Part shown: positions 56,759 through 64,000 of the stretch, piece by piece
Position numbering within the stretch: the first letter of the stretch is position 1
How the letters are laid out: each line of letters starts with the position of its first letter
DNA from: Bacillus paralicheniformis
Lineage (GTDB): Bacteria > Bacillota > Bacilli > Bacillales > Bacillaceae
Assembly (NCBI RefSeq): GCF_001042485.2
Contig: NZ_LBMN02000023.1
Span: 124,001-188,000, forward strand
DNA length: 64,000 bases
Direction of reading: 5' to 3'
Notes under the pieces: model-generated
What the model saw: only the letters and a program-made list of their open reading frames with translations
Database searches by the model: none
Told to the model about the DNA's origin: nothing
Made by a program: the position numbers and the translations under genes

Positions 56759-57541
56759 TTAAAACTGAAAGCTCAGGCTCTTAAATCGGTGCATGCCTGT
56801 GCCATGCTTTGCCAGACCATGCATCTTCAAATGCTGGGCCGCATGCCCGGCTTCCTGCAAAATGTCAGGAGCAAGACCGAGCTGATGATGCCCGCCGAAA
56901 ACCTTTTTCACGCGCCCGATAGCCGAGATTTTTTCAAGCGACTGAATCAATTGGACCGGATCAGTCGTCGGGTAGAATGCATAGATGGGGGCTCCGGTAT
57001 ACAGCAGGTCGCCGGTAAACAAGTAGCCTGACGCCGGATCAAAGATACAGATATGCCCCGGGGAGTGTCCGGGCGTATGATAAATAACGAGCGGCCTTGA
57101 ATCGCAGCCGACTGTGTCGCCGTCTTGCAGCGTTCCCGACGGTTCACCTCTGAACGGGGTGTATGTTTCAGCGGAAAAGCCGGCCGGTACAGGTTTGGTG
57201 ATATCTCGAGAGACATCGCGGCGAATGTGCTCGATCGGAAGCCCTTTGATTCCATCCGTCAGCCAGTCTTTCTCGGCTTCATGAACGTAAATGCGCTGAT
57301 ATTCACCGTGGCTTCCGATGTGATCCCAATGGACATGGGTTGTGATGACGCTGACCGGCAGATCGGTCAGACTATCCGTTACCGTCTTCATGCTGCCGAT
57401 ACCAAGACCTGTATCAATTAAAACGGCTTCCTTCGCCCCAATCAGCAAGTAAGAGTGCACATTTTCCCAATGCCCGCATTCGCTGATCGCATATGTGGAT
57501 TCATCAAGCTCTGTTACAGTAAACCATTGACCATCTCCCAT
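56759..57541 (-). CDS. Metallo-beta-lactamase-fold hydrolase
   Basis: A 260-residue MBL-fold enzyme. Metal ligands: VITTHVHWDHIGSHGE (H-x-H-x-D-H) near residues 71-86, YHTPGHSPGHICIFD with the next His, LFTGDLLYTGAP with the bridging Asp, and FGGHHQLG with the last His. It probably hydrolyses a thioester, lactone or similar ester; the substrate is unknown. AAGGAGGG precedes ATG. It is divergent from yflN, a second MBL-fold gene, but the two sequences are not close. Confidence 0.86.
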   Translation of the reverse strand: MGDGQWFTVTELDESTYAISECGHWENVHSYLLIGAKEAVLIDTGLGIGSMKTVTDSLTDLPVSVITTHVHWDHIGSHGEYQRIYVHEAEKDWLTDGIKGLPIEHIRRDVSRDITKPVPAGFSAETYTPFRGEPSGTLQDGDTVGCDSRPLVIYHTPGHSPGHICIFDPASGYLFTGDLLYTGAPIYAFYPTTDPVQLIQSLEKISAIGRVKKVFGGHHQLGLAPDILQEAGHAAQHLKMHGLAKHGTGMHRFKSLSFQF

Positions 57542-57645
57542 TGGTTTGTCCCTCCTTCATTTTTTCAAAGGTGCTTATCCATGCATATCCTCAAGTCAAA
57601 TGTGCAAAGTAATAAAATATATGATAAGTGAGTGTGGTGAACATA

Positions 57646-58440
57646 ATGAGTGATCCTTACATGCCTTTGACATCCATCAACAGCGGGGTCCTGGAAGAGT
57701 ATGCCGAAGGCGTATTCGGTTTGACGGTGCAAATCGTCAATGTGTATTTTATTTTCGATCCCGATTCGCGGGAAGCCGTTTTAATCGATGCCGGAATGCC
57801 CAAGTCCGCTCCATTTATTTTAAGAGAGGCAAAGGAGCGGTTCGGCGATTTTAGCCTAAAAGCAATCGTTTTGACGCACGGACATTTCGACCATGTCGGC
57901 GCTTTGGAAGGTCTTCTCGAAACATGGCAGGTTCCAGTTTACGCCCATGAAAAAGAAATGCCTTATTTAACGGGAAAAGCCGATTATCCGCCTGCCAAAC
58001 CGCAAGTAAAAAGCGGGCTGGTTGCAAAGATGTCTCCGTTGTTTCCGAGGCACTCAATCAACTTTTCGTCCCATGTAAAGCAGCTTTCTGAAGATGGTTC
58101 GCTTCCGTTTCTTAAAGGGTGGAAATGGATTGAGACGCCGGGACATACACCGGGTCATGTTTCGCTTTTCCGGCAGTCGGACAGAACCTTGATCGCAGGC
58201 GACGCCGTTACAACTGTAGAGCAGGAATCTCTGTTTGAAGTGGCGATTCAAAAGCAGGAGCTGAACGGACCCCCGGCTTATTTCACAATGGACTGGACAA
58301 AAGCGGCGGACTCAGTTCGGAAGCTGTCAGAATTAAAACCGGCTGCATTGTTGACGGGACACGGTGTACCGATGAAAGGAAACGATTTTTCCAAAGAGCT
58401 CCTTGATCTGTCAGGCCGCCTTCCCGCTTCTGATTCGTAA
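57646..58440 (+). CDS. yflN: Metallo-beta-lactamase-fold protein YflN
   Basis: A 264-residue MBL-fold hydrolase matching B. subtilis YflN in length and place. Metal ligands: IVLTHGHFDHVGALEGL (H-x-H-x-D-H), WIETPGHTPGHVSLF, LIAGDAVTT and LLTGHGVPM. It also has the PPAKPQVKSGLVAKMSPLFPR loop typical of this branch. No substrate is known. I use ATG 57646, 5 nt after GTGGTGA; the GTG at 57628 lies before it. A terminator follows. Confidence 0.87.
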   Translation: MSDPYMPLTSINSGVLEEYAEGVFGLTVQIVNVYFIFDPDSREAVLIDAGMPKSAPFILREAKERFGDFSLKAIVLTHGHFDHVGALEGLLETWQVPVYAHEKEMPYLTGKADYPPAKPQVKSGLVAKMSPLFPRHSINFSSHVKQLSEDGSLPFLKGWKWIETPGHTPGHVSLFRQSDRTLIAGDAVTTVEQESLFEVAIQKQELNGPPAYFTMDWTKAADSVRKLSELKPAALLTGHGVPMKGNDFSKELLDLSGRLPASDS

Positions 58441-58462
58441 AGTGCCATATGCTGCCCTTAAA

Positions 58463-58489
58463 ACATTCAGCCAGGCTGAATGTTTTTTT
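58463..58489 (+). terminator. Terminator after yflN
   Basis: ACATTCAGC / GCTGAATGT stem with a CAG loop, then a T-run. Confidence 0.85.
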
Positions 58490-58647
58490 ATAGGGAAAAA
58501 CTAACCATTTACATGTGATGATGGCCATCCATCGTTCTATATTTCGGATGTTGTTGTATACCAAAGGAATCATTTTCTGAAATTTTAGACAAAATAAGCT
58601 GATATTTCATTTATAATGCAGGTATGCCTGAAAGGAGCTGAGAAAAG

Positions 58648-60291
58648 ATGAACATTCAAAAAAGGGTCCAAGCTTTGCTGGCAGCTGCGGCAATGTTTGC
58701 AGGACTGATGGTGTCTGATGCGGTTCACGCTGCGGAAACCCCTTACTATGGAAAGAACTATACTCAGCCAGAGCAAGTGTCATCATTATATCCGGAGCCG
58801 GAAGAAACTTTCTCGACCCCTGCTTTTGTGAAAGAAGGGGAAGCCTTTACGACACAAGAAGAAATGATGAAGTTTATAACCAGTCTGACAAAGAAAAGCC
58901 CGAATGTCAAAATCGGGAATATCGGTTTTTCAATTGAAAAAAGAAATATTCCCGTGCTTTATTTCACAAAGGATAAGCAAATACGTTCCATATCAAAAAA
59001 ACCGACCGTCTGGCTGCAAGGACAGATACACGGAAATGAGCCGGCAGCGGGAGAATCGGTCCTGGCGATGGCTGAAAAACTGGCCGGGTCGTACGGCGAC
59101 AAAGTGTTGGACAAGATCAATGTCATCGTCGTTCCGCGGGTCAATCCTGACGGCTCGTATCAGTTTAACAGACGGCTGGCGAGCGGAATCGACGGAAACA
59201 GGGATCATGTTAAGCTTGAATCTCCGGAAGTCCGCGCCATTCACCAGGAGTTCAATCAATATTCGCCTGAAGTCGTTATTGATGCCCATGAATACGGTGT
59301 CGGCCAAAACGAATTTCAAAGCGTAGGCGAAAAAGGGTCATTAAAATACCATGATATTTTAATTTTATCAGGAAAAAACTTAAACATTCCCGAATCGATC
59401 AGGTATGCGTCTGACAGCCTTTATGTGAACGGCGTCAGAGCTAAACTTGATGAAAAAGGATTTTCTAATGATGCATATTATACGACAGGAAAAAGCAAGG
59501 ACGGAAAAATCGAAATCTATGAAGGAGGTACTGAAGCGAGAATCGGACGTAATGCATTCGGCCTCCAGCCTGCTCTTTCCTTCCTAGTGGAAAGCAGGGG
59601 GATAGACATCGGACGCGAAAATTTTGAAAGAAGAGTCGCGGCTCAGGTTGCTACTCATGAGACAATCATCGACACGACAGCGAAGCATGCAGCCGAGATC
59701 AAGCGCCTTGTCGCCAAAGAAAAATTAAAGCTGATAAAAAATGGTGCAAAAGTGAGCGATAAAGACCAAGTGATCATCAACAGTGAGTTTGCAGGGCCGT
59801 ATAAAGAAACGCTGAAAGTCGCTGATATCGCTTCAGGACAAGCAGTTGACGTTCCTGTCCAATATTACAGCGCTTCGGAAGCCGTCCCTGTGCTGTCAAG
59901 AACACGTCCGACCGCTTACCTTGTCCTTCCGGGCCATCAAGATATTGAGCAGAAGCTGAAGGATCAGGGATTAAAAAGCGTGACACTTCCTTTCAAACAA
60001 AAGCTCACCGCTGAAGCGTATGAGGTTTTATCGAAAGAAACATCGGGAGAATCTGAGGGCCGGCCTGTGATCAAGGTGGAAACGAAGCTTAAAAAACAGA
60101 AAAAAGAGTTTCCAAAAGGAACAAAAATCTATTTTACAGCACAGCCGCAAAGCAATCTGCTGTCGATTGCGCTTGAGCCGGAATCGGTTGACAGTTATGT
60201 AAGCACGGGTTACATCCCTTCTCAAACAGGCAAACAGCTGCCGGTTTACCGCTTCATGCTGAACACCAAAACGCTTAACATTAAGGAATAA
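58648..60291 (+). CDS. Secreted M14-family zinc carboxypeptidase
   Basis: A 547-residue exported metallopeptidase. The signal peptide runs to about residue 28 (ends SDAVHAAE). The M14 zinc ligands are H128 and E131 (GQIHGNEPAAGE) and H214 (VIDAHEYG); substrate-binding N184-R185 lie in IDGNRD, and the catalytic Glu is in SFLVESRGID near 315. The C-terminal 200 residues form an extra domain of unknown role. It may trim extracellular peptides or cell-wall peptides. AAGGAG precedes ATG. No counterpart lies at this place in the B. subtilis block as I know it. Confidence 0.88.
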   Translation: MNIQKRVQALLAAAAMFAGLMVSDAVHAAETPYYGKNYTQPEQVSSLYPEPEETFSTPAFVKEGEAFTTQEEMMKFITSLTKKSPNVKIGNIGFSIEKRNIPVLYFTKDKQIRSISKKPTVWLQGQIHGNEPAAGESVLAMAEKLAGSYGDKVLDKINVIVVPRVNPDGSYQFNRRLASGIDGNRDHVKLESPEVRAIHQEFNQYSPEVVIDAHEYGVGQNEFQSVGEKGSLKYHDILILSGKNLNIPESIRYASDSLYVNGVRAKLDEKGFSNDAYYTTGKSKDGKIEIYEGGTEARIGRNAFGLQPALSFLVESRGIDIGRENFERRVAAQVATHETIIDTTAKHAAEIKRLVAKEKLKLIKNGAKVSDKDQVIINSEFAGPYKETLKVADIASGQAVDVPVQYYSASEAVPVLSRTRPTAYLVLPGHQDIEQKLKDQGLKSVTLPFKQKLTAEAYEVLSKETSGESEGRPVIKVETKLKKQKKEFPKGTKIYFTAQPQSNLLSIALEPESVDSYVSTGYIPSQTGKQLPVYRFMLNTKTLNIKE

Positions 60292-60298
60292 TCATCAG

Positions 60299-60324
60299 GC
60301 ATCTGTCTTTGACGGATGCTTTTT
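60299..60324 (+). terminator. Terminator after the M14 gene
   Basis: GCATCTGTC / GACGGATGC stem (one wobble) with TTT loop and a T-run. Confidence 0.75.
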
Positions 60325-60419
60325 AGCAGTTTTTTGTCTTTTCATACATAATGGTTTTAAACTGAGATTGAAACCTATACAATAAATATCAGTCTGAAAT
60401 CTGGAAGGAGAGAATCCGG

Positions 60420-61517
60420 TTGGAATCATATGAAGAATTATGGAGGGAAGCCAAGACCTTCATCGAGCTCTGCTACGGGGAACTGTCGAAGTCCGAAGAA
60501 GAAACAAGGATGCGCTTACATAAAATAGACGAAGAAATCAGAGAAACCGGAAGCTATACACATACATTAGAAGAAATCGAACATGGCGCGAAAATGGCGT
60601 GGAGAAACAGCAGCCGCTGCATCGGCCGGCTGTTTTGGCACTCTCTTACTGTCATCGATCAAAGAGGCGTTCAAACTGAGGCAGAGGTGCGGGATGCGCT
60701 TTTTCACCATATCGAGCTTGCGACAAACGGAGGGAAAATCAGACCGTTCATTACGATTTTTCCCCCGGAACAAAGCGGGCAAAAAAAAGTGTCCATTTGG
60801 AACCATCAGCTGATCAGGTATGCGGGGTATGAAACGGAGCAAGGTGTCATCGGCGATCCGGCATCATTGGAACTGACAAAAGCGTGTGAAGCGCTCGGCT
60901 GGAAAGGCGAAGGTACGCCTTTTGACGTTTTGCCGCTTGTTTTTCAAATAGATGGCCATCCCCCTGTGTGGTATGAGCTGCCTCGTGAAATCGTCAAAGA
61001 GGTCAGGATTGAACATCCGGAGATCGAGAGCTTCAAAAGTTTGGGGCTGAAGTGGTACGGTGTGCCGATTATAGCCGATATGAAGCTGGAGGTCGGAGGA
61101 ATTCATTATAATGCCGCCCCGTTTAACGGCTGGTATATGGGAACGGAAATCGGAGCGCGCAACCTCGCGGATACAGACCGCTATAATGTACTCGAAAAAG
61201 TGGCAGCCATTATGGGACTTGATACGGAACGGAATACTTCGCTGTGGAAAGACAAGGCGCTTGTTGAATTAAATACGGCGGTGCTTCACTCTTATAAAAA
61301 TGCCGGCGTCAGCATTGTTGACCACCATACCGCGGCAAGCCAATTCAAGCGGTTCGAGGAGCAGGAAGCTGAAGCGGGAAGGGAGCTTTCAGCAAGCTGG
61401 ACATGGCTGATTCCGCCGTTATCTCCGGCAGCGACCCATATCTTTCACAGCTATTATGAACATAAAACGCTTAAACCGAATTACTTTTATCAGGAAAAGC
61501 CTTATTCGAACGATTGA
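60420..61517 (+). CDS. nos: Nitric oxide synthase oxygenase
   Basis: Bacterial nitric oxide synthase, 365 residues, oxygenase domain only. The haem thiolate is C67 in [14 protein letters not shown]; the substrate-binding region [12 protein letters not shown] and the [15 protein letters not shown] stretch with the arginine-binding Glu are clear, as is the pterin-site end [18 protein letters not shown]. It makes NO from arginine with an external reductase and protects against oxidative stress. The start is TTG 60420, 8 nt after GGAAGGAG. The GH18 gene starts 15 bp after its stop, so they may be co-transcribed. Confidence 0.95.
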   Translation: MESYEELWREAKTFIELCYGELSKSEEETRMRLHKIDEEIRETGSYTHTLEEIEHGAKMAWRNSSRCIGRLFWHSLTVIDQRGVQTEAEVRDALFHHIELATNGGKIRPFITIFPPEQSGQKKVSIWNHQLIRYAGYETEQGVIGDPASLELTKACEALGWKGEGTPFDVLPLVFQIDGHPPVWYELPREIVKEVRIEHPEIESFKSLGLKWYGVPIIADMKLEVGGIHYNAAPFNGWYMGTEIGARNLADTDRYNVLEKVAAIMGLDTERNTSLWKDKALVELNTAVLHSYKNAGVSIVDHHTAASQFKRFEEQEAEAGRELSASWTWLIPPLSPAATHIFHSYYEHKTLKPNYFYQEKPYSND

Positions 61518-61532
61518 GAGGACGAATAGACA

Positions 61533-62567
61533 ATGAGAAAAATCTACTTGCTATGCAGCGTATTCGCTGTATGTTTAACGATGCTTACATATACAGAAAC
61601 AGAAGCAAAAGCGGCCCAAATCGTACTCGGCTATACAACAGGGGAAGCAGCTTCCTATCAATCGCTGACGGCATACCATCACTATATCAATGCCGCAGCT
61701 CTCGACACCTACGCGTTTAATCAAAAAGGAGATATCATCGGAGACACTCCGAAAAAACAAATATCGTTTGCAAAGAAGAAACGCCTCAAGACGTGGGCGG
61801 TCATTTCAAACTACAACGAATCCATTCACGATTTTGACGGGAATCTGGCATCAAAGGTCATGTCCGGCAAAACGGCGCGTCAGCACTTTACAGAACAGCT
61901 TATTACGCTTGCGAAGAAGCAGTCGTTTACCGGAATTAATATTGATTTTGAAGCTGTAAAGCCGAACGAGAGAGCTAAATACTCAAGCTTCATCCGTCAT
62001 GTCGCAGCCGCTTTGAAAAAACACAAGATCAAAACGATGGTTTCGGTACCGGCGAAGAGTGCAGATGACCGAAAAGATGGATGGAGCTGGCCGTATGATT
62101 ATGCGGAAATCGGAAAATCAGCTGACTATGTTCAAGTCATGACCTACGATGAACACGGGATCTGGAGCGAGCCGGGCTCTGTTGCCGGAATGAACTGGGT
62201 CAAAAGCTCATTAGCATATGCGGTGAAAACGATCAAAGCCGAAAAAGTCATTATGGGCATCCCCTCATACGGGAATGATTGGGATTTAACATCCCGAAAG
62301 AACAGCAAATTGAAGCAGTGGAACGACGTGAAGGCGCTTAAGAAAAAAGTGAAGGCTAAGCCTGTATATGATAAAAGATCGGGGTCGATGAGATTTTCTT
62401 ATACAGATCAACACAAACACCGCCATGTCGTTTGGTATGAAGATGAAAAAACGATTGCGGCGAAAAGCCGCCTGGCCATGCGATATAAAATCGCAGGAGT
62501 TTCCGTCTACTCGATGGGACATGAATCGGCCTCTTTTTGGCAGGCGATGCGGAAGGGAATAAAATAA
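61533..62567 (+). CDS. Secreted GH18 glycosidase
   Basis: A 344-residue exported family 18 glycoside hydrolase. Signal peptide about residues 1-28 (MRKIYLLCSVFAVCLTMLTY..., cut near EAKA). The catalytic strand FTGINIDFEAVKP carries the D-x-E with the proton donor Glu near residue 132; VQVMTYDEHG and KVIMGIPSYGNDWD are further family strands. There is no LysM or chitin-binding domain, unlike spore YaaH-type enzymes. It may act on peptidoglycan or chitin-like polymers. GAGAGG precedes ATG, 15 bp after nos. Confidence 0.87.
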   Translation: MRKIYLLCSVFAVCLTMLTYTETEAKAAQIVLGYTTGEAASYQSLTAYHHYINAAALDTYAFNQKGDIIGDTPKKQISFAKKKRLKTWAVISNYNESIHDFDGNLASKVMSGKTARQHFTEQLITLAKKQSFTGINIDFEAVKPNERAKYSSFIRHVAAALKKHKIKTMVSVPAKSADDRKDGWSWPYDYAEIGKSADYVQVMTYDEHGIWSEPGSVAGMNWVKSSLAYAVKTIKAEKVIMGIPSYGNDWDLTSRKNSKLKQWNDVKALKKKVKAKPVYDKRSGSMRFSYTDQHKHRHVVWYEDEKTIAAKSRLAMRYKIAGVSVYSMGHESASFWQAMRKGIK

Positions 62568-62568
62568 A

Positions 62569-62600
62569 GGCTCCAATTCGGAGCCTTCTTTTTCATTTAT
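62569..62600. terminator. Terminator after the GH18 gene
   Basis: AAGGCTCC / GGAGCCTT stem, then a T-rich run, between converging genes. Confidence 0.8.
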
Positions 62601-62607
62601 TCTCATG

Positions 62608-63246
62608 TCAGCTTTTCATATTGATTTCTTTCCGATACAAGACATAAGAATAAATATAGGGCGCGAAAACCGTTGCTAAAATAACCGGAAGCATGATTTC
62701 TGGGCTGATAGATAACAATCCGTCCGCAATGATCAGCAGTCCTGCTAAAGTAAATACTTTCGCCGCAAATCTGTGGGTTTTTTTCCAGATTGAATCGCTG
62801 CTCAATGTCCAAGGGTTTTTGATCCCGAAAAAAAAGTTTGAGCGGATTCTCGGGAGGTAATTGCCTATGACAATGAGTAGAGCGCCTACTAGAACCGGTA
62901 CAATGCTGCCAGCGGGCAGATCATACCCGAGCCCTGTCATGATTACAAGCACGTTGATCAGGGAAAATAGAATCAGCATGGCATTGATGAGAAGGTAATA
63001 AGTCTTTGAAAAAAGCTGATAGTTTTTTCTGCGCGGATCGATTTTTGGCGTTAAGAACATCAACACATACACAAAAACGAGCAGCCCGGTCATGATAAGC
63101 ATTGCTTCCATTTTTGAAGCATAACTGTCGACTTCTCCCGAAAATGACCAATGAATTGGAACTTGATCGGAAATGTGCGGATAAGCGATGGCCCACATGA
63201 TTAGATTTATGGCGATTATAGCGAGTGAAAAGATGTGTTTTCTCAT
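62608..63246 (-). CDS. sdpI: SdpI-family immunity membrane protein
   Basis: A 212-residue membrane protein of the SdpI/YhfL family with six hydrophobic segments. Family marks are ISDQVPIHWSFSGEVD near residues 25-40 (DUF1648 part) and YLPRIRSNFFFGIKNPWTLSS near 130-150, the conserved SdpI core. SdpI gives immunity to the SDP killing factor and also signals to SdpR. Its ATG overlaps the end of sdpR. No sdpABC toxin genes lie in the window, so this is an orphan immunity pair here. AAAGGGG precedes ATG. Confidence 0.88.
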   Translation of the reverse strand: MRKHIFSLAIIAINLIMWAIAYPHISDQVPIHWSFSGEVDSYASKMEAMLIMTGLLVFVYVLMFLTPKIDPRRKNYQLFSKTYYLLINAMLILFSLINVLVIMTGLGYDLPAGSIVPVLVGALLIVIGNYLPRIRSNFFFGIKNPWTLSSDSIWKKTHRFAAKVFTLAGLLIIADGLLSISPEIMLPVILATVFAPYIYSYVLYRKEINMKS

Positions 63247-63527
63247 TTGGCATCCCCTTTATCTTTGCCGGCTTGCTCAGTAAAACTGAAAGCCCAGCCG
63301 ATGATTTCTTGAAATATTGTGGTGTTCAGCGAGTAAATGATGTATTGGCCTTTTTTTTCATCTTGAATTAATTCAGCCTGTTTTAAAATTTTTAAATGCT
63401 GAGATATACTTGGTTTAGACATTTGAAACTGGTCAGATATTTCACCGGCGGTCATATCCCGATCCTTCAGCAGATTTAAAATTTTTCTTCTCGTCGGGTC
63501 AGCTAGAGCCTTAAAGGTTTGGTTCAT
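63243..63527 (-). CDS. sdpR: ArsR-family repressor SdpR
   Basis: A 94-residue ArsR repressor. The HTH is ADPTRRKILNLLKDRDMTAGE then SDQFQMSKPSISQHLKILKQAELI, with the wing DEKKGQYIIYSLN. It lacks ArsR metal Cys and matches SdpR, which represses the sdpRI operon until SdpI is engaged by toxin. I use ATG 63527, 8 nt after AAGGA; the ATG at 63536 abuts that site. It overlaps sdpI by 4 nt. Confidence 0.88.
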   Translation of the reverse strand: MNQTFKALADPTRRKILNLLKDRDMTAGEISDQFQMSKPSISQHLKILKQAELIQDEKKGQYIIYSLNTTIFQEIIGWAFSFTEQAGKDKGDAK

Positions 63528-63547
63528 ATTCAGCATCCTTGGAATTA

Positions 63548-63573
63548 AGTATTTAGCTATTTAACTAAATACT
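63548..63573. promoter_or_regulatory. SdpR operator candidate
   Basis: A perfect 9-bp inverted repeat, AGTATTTAG and CTAAATACT, with an 8-nt spacer, 21 bp upstream of the sdpR start. Confidence 0.7.
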
Positions 63574-63606
63574 AAAATAAAAGAGGAATTTAGTCAAGAT
63601 TCGTTT

Positions 63607-63635
63607 GAAAAATCCGCCATCTCCGGCGGATTTTT
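63607..63635. terminator. Terminator after acyP
   Basis: GAAAAATCCGCC / GGCGGATTTTTC stem with a short loop. On the minus strand it ends acyP before the sdpRI promoter. Confidence 0.8.
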
Positions 63636-63907
63636 CAATAGCTGATATTAAACTTGTGGAATCCGTCAATCTCTTTTGTTTCTTCGACATTCACGTCCGT
63701 TACTTTTGAGAAGGGACTTCCTTTTTGAATCGCTTTTAAAAATGGCTTCAGGCTTTCCTCGGGTCCTTCGGCGCGGATTTCAACTGTGCCGTTGTCGCGG
63801 TTCCGGACCCAGCCGGTCAATTTGTGCTTATCTGCTTCCATTTGAACAAAATAGCGAAATCCCACGCCCTGAACGCGTCCGTCTACAATGATTCTGTATT
63901 GAAGCAT
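63635..63907 (-). CDS. acyP: Acylphosphatase
   Basis: A 90-residue acylphosphatase (YflL in B. subtilis), hydrolysing acyl phosphates in the cytoplasm. The active-site motif GRVQGVGFRYFV holds the phosphate-binding Arg, and GWVRNRDNGTVEIRAEG holds the catalytic Asn. I use ATG 63907, 8 nt after AAGGAG; the GTG at 63916 lies too close to it. It follows nos and yflN as in the B. subtilis yfl block. Confidence 0.93.
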   Translation of the reverse strand: MLQYRIIVDGRVQGVGFRYFVQMEADKHKLTGWVRNRDNGTVEIRAEGPEESLKPFLKAIQKGSPFSKVTDVNVEETKEIDGFHKFNISY

Positions 63908-64000
63908 CGAGAACACTCCTTTTCTTTTATGCTACCACATTTCTCATTTTGAGATCATGGGATAGACATGTTTCGGATAAATCGTTAAAATATGAAAATA

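Overview
The window looks like a chromosome segment of a Bacillus of the B. licheniformis / B. paralicheniformis group. This is inferred from gene content: a long backbone whose proteins match the B. subtilis yfm-yfl block (yfmT, yfmS, yfmR, yfmP, yfmO, yfmM, yfmL, yfmJ, yfmB, yflT, yflS, yflN, nos, acyP), plus a yeeN-type gene, a RapK/PhrK pair, a bioWAFDBI operon and strong AGGAGG ribosome binding sites. No rRNA, tRNA, CRISPR array or intact insertion sequence was seen.

Left part (1-14 kb) is accessory. It opens inside a class 2 DISARM anti-phage system: drmA (cut by the window edge), drmB, drmC and the cytosine methylase drmMII, closed by a terminator. Just after it lies the 3' end of a glycoside hydrolase family 1 gene, broken almost exactly at its catalytic ENG motif, then a BglG/LicT-type antiterminator; this marks the right edge of the island. 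Next come rapK-phrK, a methyltransferase whose Shine-Dalgarno is buried in a hairpin, and a two-gene operon of a large Upf1-like helicase and a PD-(D/E)XK plus DUF5655 protein. A 36-bp piece of that last gene recurs about 6 kb upstream.

14-31 kb mixes transporters and regulators: divergent EamA/MocR genes, a second EamA gene, yeeN, and an XRE/membrane pair. An AT-rich insert lies between two identical 37-bp terminator sequences (19125 and 21254) and carries an ArsR-type regulator, a small membrane protein and an orphan secreted protein. Then come yfmT-yfmS behind a SigD-type promoter, a UbiA-family heme O synthase with a divergent TetR regulator, an anion symporter, yfmR, a LysR/DJ-1 pair and a frameshifted ArsR gene.

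31-36 kb is a zinc-starvation cluster: folE2, an FAD oxidoreductase, a FeoB-like transporter and a COG0523 chaperone, with Zur-like boxes in front. 36-43 kb is the complete biotin operon behind a BirA-type operator, followed by a voltage-gated sodium channel gene on the other strand.

43-64 kb is mostly backbone (yfmP to acyP), interrupted at 52.1-56.1 kb by a very AT-rich three-gene unit: a small secreted protein, a MacB-like ATPase and an 8-TM FtsX-type permease, a candidate secreted antimicrobial with its pump. The right end holds two metallo-beta-lactamase-fold enzymes, a secreted M14 peptidase, nitric oxide synthase, a secreted GH18 enzyme and an sdpRI immunity pair without sdpABC.
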